From: Mantis religiosa
Taxonomy: Eukaryota; Arthropoda; Insecta; Mantodea; Mantidae
Reading direction: 5' to 3'
Assembly: GCA_030765055.1 (NCBI GenBank)
Contig: CM060952.1
Coordinates: 175,419,018 to 175,483,017 of the forward strand
DNA: 64,000 nt
Shown: one piece after another, positions 53,401 to 64,000 of the stretch
Position numbering within the stretch: position 1 is the stretch's first letter
How the letters are laid out: the number at the start of each line of letters is the position of its first letter
Made by a program: the position numbers and the translations under genes
Notes under the pieces: model-generated
Databases searched by the model: none
The model's input: only the letters and a program-made list of their open reading frames with translations
Told to the model about the DNA's origin: nothing

Positions 53401-54180
53401 TGTAATAACAATTATGTCTAAAATTTCTATATTATACATTATTACTTTTGTATACCTAAAGGAGATGATAAAAAATATCTTTTCACATTTTATTCTATGA
53501 TGATTTCTTTCTCGTCGCTTTCTTCATTGCAGTCAGATTTAACGTTGCTGGCTAACGTTGATACTAAAGCTATTTACTGATTGTGTTTATTCAGGTTACA
53601 GTGCTGGCTACTGTGAGTAGCATGCAGGAACCTCTTGTTTCAAGTGGAGACTACAAAATAAGTGGCGAGATGTCACTTCAGGCTTATAAAACCAATATGA
53701 ATTCTCTTTGCCAAAATGCTGTAGGTTCGCTGGAAGAATGTTTTGTTTTCTGCTATCTCTCTGTGAACACTCCAATGGACGCTGAGCCTTATTCCTCTCC
53801 ATCGTCCTTAACTGCTTAGGAATTACTATGCCTGGTCGGAACAAGAGCGCCGGTTTCGTTCGAGTTTACCTGATTCACTATATATATATACGTATGTAGA
53901 AATAATATTATTATTCGCATGCAGTTTTGCGAAACAGAGGCAGGTATCAACAAAGTTTTGTAATGGAAAGAAGTTAAATATGCCAACCTTCAACCATGTC
54001 ATTGAGGTGTCATATTTTGGAAAGTGTAAGCATACTACACCGAAGGTAACAGCTAAGGCGGTGAACATTTTGAGCTGTTGTATTTAATTATTTTAGTTTC
54101 TAAATGTTTCCATGGGATTCATCTTCCACGATTTTACAAAGATAATGAAATGTGCAAAATCTGTCAGTATGAAGAGGACG
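53401..54180. other. Unassigned
   Basis: Nothing recognised; frames at 53583-53844 overlap on both strands and show no domain. Confidence 0.45.
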
Positions 54181-54355
54181 ATGGCTTCCTCCCTTCCTCC
54201 CTCCTTCCCTCCCATCCTCCCTCCCTCCATTCTTCCCTCCCTCCCTTCTCCTGTCCTCCCTCCCTTCCTCCCTCCCTTCCTCCCTCTGTTCCTCCCTTCC
54301 ACCCTCCCTCCCCCACTCCCTCACTCACTCACTCCCTTCCTCCCTTCCATTTCTT
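54181..54355. repeat. CCCTTCCTCC pyrimidine tract
   Basis: About 170 bp with almost only C and T on the plus strand in irregular CCCT/CCTT/CCTCC units; the same type of sequence as 49760-49890. Such tracts can adopt triplex (H-DNA) forms. Poly-Pro/Ser and Gly/Arg/Glu frames here are translations of the repeat. Confidence 0.92.
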
Positions 54356-54459
54356 TACCTAGTTATACCACTATCGTGACGTTAGGGGAGTTTTGTTTCT
54401 CTATCCCTTTTATGGCCGGATCTGAGAAACCGAAGCTTTAGATGCGATAGAGAACTAGG

Positions 54460-54630
54460 ACGAGATGAATGATAGGAAAGATGCTGATGGAGCAATTAGT
54501 GGAATGCTGACGGACGAAACCGGAGTGCCCGGAGGAAAGTCCTCACAGCGCCATGTTGTCCATCACAAATCTCACCCGGGCTCTCTTGGTGAGAGCCAAG
54601 CGGTCTAACCACCCAGCCATATTCAAGGAT
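54460..54630 (-). mobile_element. Possible tRNA-derived SINE (SINE-H)
   Basis: On the minus strand GGCTGGGTGGTTAGACCGC, a stem TGGCTCTCACC/GGTGAGAGCCA type hairpin at 54583-54601, then GAGCCCGGGTGAGATTTG in the place of a B box, then GGACTTTCCTCCGGGCACTC. One copy, so the call rests on the tRNA-like head alone. Confidence 0.5.
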
Positions 54631-54639
54631 ATAAATTCA

Positions 54640-55895
54640 ATTATTTTAATTCATATTCCATATAAGTGTGTATCAGGTGTATTATGGAAGCTATTTTTTT
54701 TTTAATATTTGAGAATACATCAGTAATAACAATTTTACATGTAAAGTCAGCAATGAATATTTTCGAAAGTCTTTGTCTGTCTTCTGTGAATGCTGAATTT
54801 AATAACAATTTGAGGTCTGGTTTAGATGGTATGTGGGAGCCAAGGTATGAACCATACAGGGATTTTGGAAAACTAACAAAGATAAATATGAAGACATGAG
54901 AATAACAGGAGAGGGCGAGAGCAAGGAGATATAAAGTAAGAATCATTGATATTCTATAAAATGATAGATTATAAAAATAAAATGAAGGTAGGTATACATC
55001 TATAATGAAAGAGAAAGGAAAGGAATAACTTGGTTTGCACTATGGATAAGAAACTCAAAACCAAAATTACAGAAATTGAAGATGGAACATAATAAAGTGA
55101 ATAGACTTGCAAAATTCAATAATTAATTAGGTAAATAAATAAAATATCAGCTGTCTCAGGTAAGAGCTTAAGATGGATTTTTGTGAAATCGGAGAAGGAA
55201 AGAAGGTGAAAATACTACGTGAAAAGAGTGAAGGTGAGAAAGATTTAGAATTCAGGATGTAAAAAATGAAACCAAGAATATAGGAGATTTAGGGAACGAG
55301 TGGTGAGGGCCAATCGAAATGGGCCCAAAATATAAATAACTTAGCACAAACAAATAAATAAAAATAAATACCACGTTGGTATTTATTGTAATACAATGTT
55401 CGCTCGACTTATTTTTGCGTTACGCCCCTTGACAAAGGCAACACGATCAGGCATTCAAACACAATGGTTGCAGCTTTAGGAGAGAAAGGAAACGTATTAA
55501 ACATATCGCAATGGCGTATCGATTATATCAAGATGATCGATAGCTGTTGCTGATCTCTCACGCCTTTCGCTTATCTCAGAAGATGATGCGACGGTTTCAG
55601 GTTTCGCAGCATGCTGCACAGGTTTAACAGTCCGCCATCCATTTACAATAGATGACGTTATAGCGAAAAAAGTCCAGACTTTGTTCACAGAACTGGTATG
55701 TTGGGCGTTGTTAAAACAGACGCGCTATTTTGCTTTATTATTATAGTGAGCTAATGACGTAAGTGGACTAAGAACTACCCAGGGAAGTGGCGGTCTTTAT
55801 GTCGAATAAAATATTTTGAAAGAAACGTGGAAGCATATATCATAATTCAGCAAAGAAATTGGCTTTAGATTTAAATATATTCCCGTTTAAGTTGT
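54640..55895. other. Unassigned
   Basis: A-rich, G-rich purine-biased DNA at 54890-55300 and no recognised element. Frames at 54641-54899 and 55497-55688 show no domain. Confidence 0.45.
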
Positions 55896-55900
55896 TTTAG

Positions 55901-56485
55901 CCAATTTCAGGATACACGTGCAACTTTGGGAGAATATAATACACAATTGGGAGCTTGCATTACACTATTTACATCTCAGAGAAAATGTTGGAAGTGTCCT
56001 CCACCAGCATCTATATATGTTTGCACTCGTCTCACCATATTCTCTGAAGTTTTACTGAGAGTGTCCTTGCCAATATTACTTATTTCGTTTCGAATGGATT
56101 CCTCGAGAAAATAAATTGTCCATGGCCTATTCTTGTACACTCTATTTTTTAGATACCCCCACAAGAAAAAATCAGGTGAGGTTAGGTCACGGAATCCAGG
56201 GGAGCCACATATCGTTTGAGATTATTCGATTATCATAGGAACTATTTACAAGTTCCATGGTGTCATTAGATGTATGCGATGTTGCTCCATCTTGCTGGAA
56301 ATAACCTTCTCTCAATTCTATATCATCTCTGTAAAACTTCAGAGTATATGATGAGACGAGTGCAAACAAGTATAGATACTGGTACAGGACACTTCCAACA
56401 TTTCCTCTGAGATGTACATAGTGTAATTTAATCTCATAATTGTGTGTTATATTCTACCAAAGTTACACGTGTGTCATATTATTGG
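55901..56485. mobile_element. Fold-back derivative of a Tc1/mariner-type element
   Basis: Two arms, 55901-56057 and 56330-56485, are inverted copies of each other at about four bases in five over ~157 bp, with a ~270-bp centre. Matching blocks include ATACACGTGCAACTTTGGG, ACATCTCAGAGAAAATGTTG and TTTGCACTCGTCTCACCATA. The left arm and centre carry minus-strand transposase code; the right arm is an inverted second copy of the left end, so normal 5' sequence has been replaced. Confidence 0.85.
55976..56330 (-). pseudogene. Transposase C-terminal half, frameshifted, in the fold-back element
   Basis: The minus strand encodes GYFQQDGATSHTSNDTMELV (second catalytic Asp in QQDGA), then, after a frame change near 56190, RDLTSPDFFLWGYLKNRVYK (third Asp in PDFF), EESIRNEI and the ending IDAGGGHFQHFL. 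This arrangement (QQDGATAHT ... SPDLTPCDFFLWG ... GGHFQHLL) is familiar from Tc1/mariner-like elements of arthropods. The distance between the two Asp is 39 residues if the frames are joined at the obvious place. The N-terminal half is absent. Confidence 0.82.
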
Positions 56486-56739
56486 TTCAAAAGTTATGGC
56501 CTATTGAAATGGTTCGGATTTATATGGGCCGCACTAAATATTTGTAAAACGTAAAACGACTTTAACAGGATATTCTCCCAAATAACAGCAACAACGTTAA
56601 CAGAAATACAAATGTACAAACATACGTAATAAAAGGTGCTTTTTTGAGAAAACTGTTCTAAGGTAACAAATAACTGATAAGTTTACTGTTTTCTTTTGTT
56701 TCATTATTGTTCCTTTCACCGCTAGGAAACCCCGTTACC
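56486..56739. other. Unassigned spacer
   Basis: Nothing recognised. Confidence 0.5.
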
Positions 56740-56754
56740 ACTCTTACCCCACCG

Positions 56755-57254
56755 AACGAGATAGCTCAGGCAGTTTCGTCTCTGGCCCGCATTCGGGAGA
56801 CACAGATTCGATTCCCGTGGCCAATCTACCTGACCCATGGGGTTTTCGGTGGTTTTCCCGGGTCGCTAGGCGGATGCTGGGTAGGATAATTACATCCCCA
56901 CGAATTTCCTGTTCCTGCTTTTCATCTCCATTATTATTTCACGTCATCTCTCATCTGGTGGCCTCTTTAAGGGTAGAAGTGTTGGGGGGTGTCTCGGCGG
57001 TGCATGGTAGGATGATATGCTCTGAGGTAATCTACTTCCTCCTCCGGTAGGTCGGTTGCTGGTTTCTGCGCTCCTCTGCTGGGACCATTTCGGGACCGCC
57101 AGCCAGGGACCTATGGGGCTCCTCTGCCGTGCTCATTGCCGTCCCACAGTACGGGAGCGGAGGAAGTCTCTATCCAACTAAACTGTAGGGACTCTGCCCT
57201 CTGTACTGTCGTGGCTCCTTGAGTCGGCCGCCCGAATGAAATCCTAATTCTACT
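56755..57254 (+). mobile_element. SINE-E, full length, with 14-bp target duplication
   Basis: Head GAACGAGATAGCTCAGGCAG, B box ATTCGATTCCCGTGGCC near 56806-56822, body as in the other two copies, tail AATCCTAATTCTACT. Flanks ACTCTTACCCCACC at 56740-56753 and ACTCTTACCTCACC at 57255-57268. The right flank overlaps the target duplication of the SINE-A that follows. Confidence 0.93.
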
Positions 57255-57269
57255 ACTCTTACCTCACCC

Positions 57270-57632
57270 GTGCCCGCCTCGGTAGCGTGTTGGCAGCGTA
57301 TCTGCCTCACATTCAAGAGGTCCCGAGTTCGAATCTCGGTCAGGGTGAGTTACCTGGATAAGGTTTACCCGGGGTTTTCTGTTATCCTAAAAGACGAATG
57401 TCGGGTGAAATTGTCCAGGGACGGGCCCAAATGACCTTGTTGTCTACGGGCCCTAAAACACCACACACTCCCTCACTCATTCACTCACTCACTCACTCAC
57501 TCACTCACTCACTCACTCACTCACTCACTCACTCACTCACTCTATAGACCCTGGGCTCATGTGAGCATCATTTCAGCCAATCCATTCCTCGTGCGATATG
57601 ATTTTACGTTGGAGAGCATAAATTACAAAATT
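57270..57632 (+). mobile_element. SINE-A with an internal insert and (TCAC)n expansion
   Basis: Head GCCCGCCTCGGTAGCGTG, B box GAGTTCGAATCTCGG, and GAGTTACCTGGATAAGG as in other copies. After AATGTCGGGT the normal continuation is displaced by about 135 bp: GAAATTGTCCAGGGACGGGC, more unique sequence, and a (TCAC)n array (57472-57541). SINE-A then resumes at TCTATAGACCCTGGGCTC and ends GCATAAATTACAAAA. Flanks TTACCTCACCC (57259-57269) and TTACCTCGCCC (57633-57643) look like its target duplication. Confidence 0.88.
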
Positions 57633-57643
57633 TTACCTCGCCC

Positions 57644-59489
57644 ACATTAGCAAAGAGATTTCTAGCTTTCATCACTATTTCTGTAAACCATATCGATTTC
57701 CGTTCCTCTCTATTTCTTGGAGTATCTTCTTGGTAACTGATTTCAAAATACTAAGAGTTAGGATGCAGATTTTTGAGCTAATATTTTGATTTTCTTTTGT
57801 TTGCATTATGTCTATTGGGATGGCGTGTCAATAGATTAAAACTAAAACCGAACTGGCAAAATAGGAAAATCAATACTGGAGAGTTATACAACCACTATTA
57901 CTAATATGCAAACTACTTAAAGAAACTCTGTTCTTCGGCAGGGTTTCCTAGTTGATGTATGAACACTTCGTCTTAAATTTGCACTCTTCAGTGTTATTCT
58001 TTCAGTCATTTTGTCTTTTATGCCTGCGTATCTTGCCCTTCAGTTTAGTTATTTAGCTTAACACATTCCTTAGATATTCCTTCTTCTGTGCTGGTGCTGC
58101 CAATCACAGCAAATCGTAGCATAAGATGGAGATAAGTTATAAAATAGCCTTATTAAAGGCATCCCTTTGAATGTGCTATTCTGGTAGCACTGTTCGAGAG
58201 TTCCGTTTGCTATTAATCATGGATATATTCAAAGCTTCTCCAGCAGTCGGCCACGTTAATCCAGCGTGCGTGCGTTATTTATTGTTTTACTTTAAGGTCA
58301 GGGTTGCCTTTATTGCAGATGTTCCAACTGGAAAAAGGGACTCCCGAAAGTATGAATAATGAGAATGCGTGTTTATTATGCCACTGCTTGCGGTCCGACT
58401 CTCGTTATTTATGCGCGGAGTTTCTGCAAGTTAGCCCCTGCTCGAGAGCGCCGAGTTTTAACTTTGCCAGCATCTTAGAGGGATTTTAGCAACGGTTTAA
58501 CTGAAAAAGCACACACACAGCAAGAGATAAGCAACAAGTGTCTAGATTGCACACACGTATATTTCTTTTGCTCGCCAACCATGGACCATAAATCAAGTTT
58601 TCCGAGGTCCTCCGTTAAAATGGCATTCCAGACCTCCAAAGAGAAGCCATTACGTAAGTATAAAAGCAAGCACATTTCGAGGAAGAAGAACTGCATTGCG
58701 CGAGAACCATACTGTCAGTCATAAGTCATGCGGGAAAGCACTTGATGGTGATTTGTTTCTCAACTCCATGCTCAAGTTGCTGGAATAAGATCCGAAAATA
58801 ATTTACGACGACTTCCCAAAAGGGGCTCAAATATACGCTAAAATGCGACTTTGAGTTAAAAGTAACTGCTGTGATGAATTGCTGAGTAACAATGGGTAGT
58901 AGTGGAGGGGAGAATTATACAATCTTTCGTCCCCTGCCTTAACACAAAACGAGAAGATAAAGCAGATAATATAGCGCAGTAGCATTTGCATTAGATCACA
59001 CGGCAGCCATCTCATCTTAAAAGACAAATTATTTTGTAAGTCGAAATACATTGGAAGGCTGATTTTTTAAAGATTATGTTATAGTGTTTTTTTTTTAAAC
59101 CAATTCCATTATATTTGACAACTTCTCCTGCACTCTGCATTTGCATTTTTACGCAGTTAATAGCTTGTATTTATCATCTAGGTACAAGCTGTATGTACAA
59201 TATATTTATTGCAATAAACATGAATATAGTCATATTTGATTTTCCCTTTCCTTTCATTTATTTCTTTGGTTATAATTCAATGTTAATGTAATTATTTCAG
59301 CTAAGCAGTCGCTCTCTGCCTCGTACAGCTATATTAGTAACTAATTTTATTTTGAAATAAGCATTTCTTTTATCCGCCATTTTACCCACCATTGTCCAAA
59401 ATCATGTTTGGAGAATATATGCTACGCCTCGTCATTTATAACCACTCCCCCATTTGCAGTAAATAATTCATTGCACTCCTTTCCTTACG
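57644..59489. other. Unassigned
   Basis: No gene recognised. 58160-58740 is less AT-rich than the rest, without a coding signal on either strand. Confidence 0.45.
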
Positions 59490-59564
59490 TACAAGGGCTG
59501 TTAAATAAAGAATGATCATCCTTTTTTTACGTTCATAATTTGTCGCAATAAAATTTGTTTATTT

Positions 59565-60858
<1,294 letters not shown>

Positions 60859-61081
60859 GTAATTTACGTCCTTTTAACATTTTAAGTCATATCGGACGAC
60901 GAATGGAATGGCTGAAATGATGCTCAAATGGGTACATGGTCCATAGAACTTAGTTACCGGACATTCCTCTTTCAGGATAGGGGAAAACCCCGAAAAAACC
61001 TTATCCAGATAACTCACCCTGACCTCACTCGGGACCTCTTGAACGTGAGGCAGACACTACCATCCAAGCTACCGAGGGGGG
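60859..61081 (-). mobile_element. SINE-A inserted in mariner copy F
   Basis: 3' end GTAATTTACGTCC at the left next to the ATT array, then GTCATATCGGACGACGAATGG, GAAATGATGCTCAAATGGG, AAAAACCTTATCCAGATAAC and the tRNA head in complement (GAGGCAGACACTACCATCC, ACCGAGGGGGG) at 61046-61081. The part of the B box is altered (CCTCACTCGGGACC: several bases lost). TAAAATT lies at both insertion edges. Confidence 0.92.
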
Positions 61082-61147
61082 TAAAATTCAAACTTATTAT
61101 ATTCTGTTAGCTTAATGTGAAACAAACACGCCGCACTAGCTTCAATC

Positions 61148-61890
61148 TTGTTACTCCTGGTTCCCGCTAGTGAGAACCAGGCAAATTCAGACAAGTTCAG
61201 TATCGCCTACCGCTGCAATGGAGGTAATATGCAGTTAAAGGTGATGTTAGAGGAAGATCCGGAGTTTCTTTCAAACGTAATCACTGCTGATGAAACTTTG
61301 CTACATCATTTTGATCCTGAGAGCAAACAGCAAAGCTCAGTGTGGAAATCTCCTTCATCAACAACCCCCAAGAAAGAAAAAATGATGGCTTCTGCTGGGA
61401 AAGTTATGGTCATCTCATTCTTTGATATTCGTGGAATGGTTTATCAGTATGTTGTACCTGCACACACACCATTAAGTGGTCAACACTACAAGGATGTCCT
61501 GAAAACTTTGCAAGTCCATATCAGGTGCAAAAGACCACATTTCCATGAAACAGGCTTAATGCTGCACCACGATAATGCGCAGCAGCATATTGCCAATGTT
61601 GTGACTGAATATCTTGCGAAAAACAACGTGGAGTGCATCCCTAACCATCCCTATAGTCCGGATTTATCCCCATGTGACTTTTTTCTATTCCTAACGTGAA
61701 GAAACGCCTTCGTGGGAAGCATTATCCATCATCAGAGGCAAAGGTGAAGGCTGCGGGGGCGATTTTGAAGGATATCTCAAGAAATGATTTCCAGCATGTC
61801 TTTGAAGACTCGCAGAAACGCTGGGACAAGTGCATCGCATTGAGAGGAGACTATTTGGAGAAGGATCATCAAAATTATGAGGATGAGTAA
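61148..61890 (+). pseudogene. Mariner transposase catalytic domain, longest open copy (copy F)
   Basis: A frame of 183 codons (61148-61699) covers MQLKVMLEEDPEFLSNVITADETLLHHFD (first Asp), ASAGKVMVISFFDIRGMVYQ, MLHHDNAQQHIANVV (second Asp) and PYSPDLSPCDFFLF (third Asp), so all three DD34D catalytic residues are present. A one-base loss then closes it with TGA; the C-terminal part goes on in the next frame at 61696-61890 to the usual YEDE end. The first 28 codons are not transposase but the old leader. The DNA-binding domain is gone, and the ancestral start at 61215 gives only six codons (MEVICS) before a stop. Confidence 0.9.
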
Positions 61891-61942
61891 AGGTACGTTG
61901 TCACAAAAAATTGTGATAATTCTTTATTGAACAGTCCTCGTA

Positions 61943-63593
61943 TTAACGAGAAAAGAAAATATTTATCTTCCATAAAGGGCATATAGGTTCCTATAAAGGG
62001 AACCGGGAGCATTATAAACTCTCATATCTCGTGCTATAGTTTGCTTTAATAGTCAGTTTGTAAACTTATTTTATTAATTAAATATTTCTTTTTATCATCA
62101 TCATTATTGCATGAATACCACTTTGATTATGTGTCATCACTATTTTTCTAAAAACATAAAAGGTATATTGGTTAATCCATTTAAAATAAGAACTTGAAGT
62201 TGCTTTATGTTAACCAGAAATGTCATAAATGTAACACCGTTTACTCTTTAGGTATATTTTATGTGACGAGCTATGAAGTGCAACAGGCTTTGTGTATAGA
62301 AGTTCCATCCCAGAATACAAATACATAACCTCACAGAACAATCAACTAATGGTAGAGGAACCGTCGTCAATAAATTTTCATAATTGTGTGTAATAGTTTA
62401 TTGCCTGTTAACAAGATACACAATGTTTTATTGACAATGTTTGTTTAGTTTAACTACAAAATAATGCGTCACCTTTTTAGCGCTAAGGAATCAACTCACG
62501 CACCTATTTTAGTGAATTAGCATCGTAGCTAATGCTTAGCGAGTAACATCTGAACGAGAAATGCTGCTTTGGCCTCGTAGTTGTAAATCGTAGTTTTATT
62601 TACGCTTTCTCTGAAAGTTTGTCGTATGTCTTTTACCTATTTTCTTTCTTTAACTTCTTATTTCTCTATTTATAAAGGCAATAAGCAGTCAACTGTTTGT
62701 TACAGTCAACTTTTAACTCGTTGTCGGCAAAGAAGTTTAAGCAAAAGAGGATTCCTTTGGCTGGAGCTTCCGAGCAGTTTCTGACACACTTCTTCTCAAT
62801 GGTCCTGAATTCATATCACTAATCTGTAATAGCAGGAACTACATGGAAGTTCTATCACTTGCTTCAGGAATATATCGACGAAACAGACTTTATCGTACAC
62901 TAGTATCTTTTATCGTAAACTATTTTTCTATCTTTTGCCGGTTTACGAAGTAGTATTTCCTTTTATGTATTTTACTTCTATAGCATGTTCATTTAGTCAC
63001 AAAAACTGCCATTGTAGCGCTCTTGGAATGCTTACTAGCAAATATTTTGGGATTAAAATTAAGTTTACGTACACCCTACTGACACAAATCACTCATCGCA
63101 CCATTTCTAAACAGGAAATATTCCATGCATTATGCATTTATAAAAACTCTAGCATGACGGGTGGCAAATGTTCATAAAAATTTAAATTTTTAAATCGAAT
63201 AGTTTGTGTACCATGACGTTCCTTTTTAATGCAAGCTGTATCCTAAAGGGCATGAAGTGGATGAAGTTTTCACATATTTTATAAACAATGATAAAATTCA
63301 AAGTAGTGAGGGGAATTAGCTCATAAATTCTTTAAGCAGTTTCTTGTTTATATGACAAAAGTGCGTATGCAGGAAGCAGTGTGGGTTATTAATGAGAAAA
63401 ACGTCGACTTGAAGCACAGAGTATGGATATAAGATAAGGTAGAATCAATATTTTAATGTGCTGGCAGCACCAGAGTGGCAGGTAAGTCAATAAAAGCTTA
63501 TCTCTTAGAGAAGGTAGTGAATGACAATGCTGTGCAACCCAAGTTATAATTATAATTGTACCATGATTATCGTTGAACACCGAACGTTTGTTA
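61943..63593. other. Unassigned AT-rich DNA
   Basis: Nothing recognised; the frame at 62935-63177 shows no domain. Confidence 0.5.
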
Positions 63594-63595
63594 TA

Positions 63596-64000
63596 CACGA
63601 GGGTGATCTGAAAAGTTTCCGACCTCAACACGAAGATGACAGCACTGGTAAATAAAAGCTAGTACATTTCGTTGTTCATCTGTTGACAGTTACTCACCAA
63701 AGTTTCAACCATTTGGGACGCTCAGATTTTATTAAACAGTCGTTTGAGTGAGTTGATGTGAGTGTTCTTATGAAAATGGACAAAATAGAGTGTCGAGCTC
63801 TCATTAAATATCTGTTTTTGAAAGGCAGTTCGCTTACGCAAGTAAAATATGAGTTGGATACTTTATATGGGGACTTTGCACCATAATTTACTACAGTGAA
63901 GTTTTGGACAGCTGAATTTAAACGCTGCCGTAAGAACTTGGGAGACGAGAACGATCGGGAAGTCCAAAAACTGCAACTACCGACGAAAACACCGCCAAAG
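63596..64000 (+). mobile_element. Mariner family 3, 5' part, cut by the window edge
   Basis: TA at 63594-63595, then CACGAGGGTGATCTGAAAAG as the terminal repeat, a ~170-bp leader, and a transposase start. Its terminal repeat and protein differ from families 1 and 2. The right part lies outside the window. Confidence 0.85.
63770..64000 (+). pseudogene. Mariner transposase N-terminus with a stop (family 3)
   Basis: ATG at 63770 (second in-frame ATG at 63776). It encodes MKMDKIECRALIKYLFLKGS, TQVKYELDTLYGDFAP, then TAA at 63884-63886 (codon 39, in the first helix-turn-helix region), and continues in the same frame with FTTVKFWTAEFKRCRKNLGDE, a normal mariner order (first helix-turn-helix, then the WxxxFKRGR-type linker). 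Past 63950 the frame seems to slip. Already inactive as seen. Confidence 0.85.

Noticed and set aside
54078..54441. Proline/serine-rich and glycine/arginine-rich frames on both strands
   Set aside because: They exist only because of the pyrimidine tract at 54181-54355.

Overview
The window looks like AT-rich intergenic or intronic DNA from an arthropod, most likely an insect with a large, transposon-packed genome. A cockroach or termite would fit the mix of mariner, non-LTR and tRNA-derived SINE families, but that is an impression, not a demonstration. I found no convincing host protein-coding gene, no rRNA, no intact tRNA gene and no CRISPR array. Almost every open reading frame is short and falls into one of three classes: decayed transposase, decayed reverse transcriptase, or the shadow of a simple repeat.

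Layout, left to right. 1-7116 is one nearly perfect GATA/TAGA tetranucleotide array that runs off the left edge and turns into AATA repeats up to 7230. 7231-13092 is mostly unique DNA holding a GAGT/GAAT minisatellite (9707-10020) and mariner copy A (11802-12715). 13093-13700 is an LTR with a primer-binding-like site and the start of a broken gag. A LINE on the minus strand (about 18600-20500) is split by a SINE-B copy with clear target duplications. 22100-23582 is an unclassified repeat (U1) split by a Tc1/IS630-type transposon (element G); a second G fragment lies at 25423 and a second U1 copy at 29653-30235. A solo LTR (28311-28775) has TG/CA ends and a 4-bp duplication. 30420-31498 joins a SINE-A fragment to mariner copy B. 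33049-34207 carries a SINE-A and a SINE-E, each with target duplications. 36735-38038 is the only near full-length copy (C) of the first mariner family. A Penelope-like fragment bounded by a 31-nt inverted repeat (38769-39011) is followed by a LINE reverse transcriptase (39600-40521). 42118-43449 is a complete second-family mariner inside an AGT microsatellite. 45209-46176 is a SINE-D next to a SINE-B palindrome. Mariner copy D is at 46670-47587. A LINE RNase H fragment is at 51399-52235, a SINE-E at 52780-53389, a fold-back element at 55901-56485, and a SINE-E/SINE-A tandem at 56755-57632. Mariner copy F (59492-61940) is split by a SINE-A whose tail has grown into about 1.3 kb of ATT repeat. 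A third mariner starts at 63596 and leaves the window.

The main new points are evolutionary. Four of five copies of the first mariner family share one internal deletion that removes the start of the transposase, so a non-autonomous deletion derivative of about 915 bp spread in this genome. Several nested insertions can be ordered in time, and microsatellites here appear to be seeded by SINE tails. I see no new functional multi-gene system.
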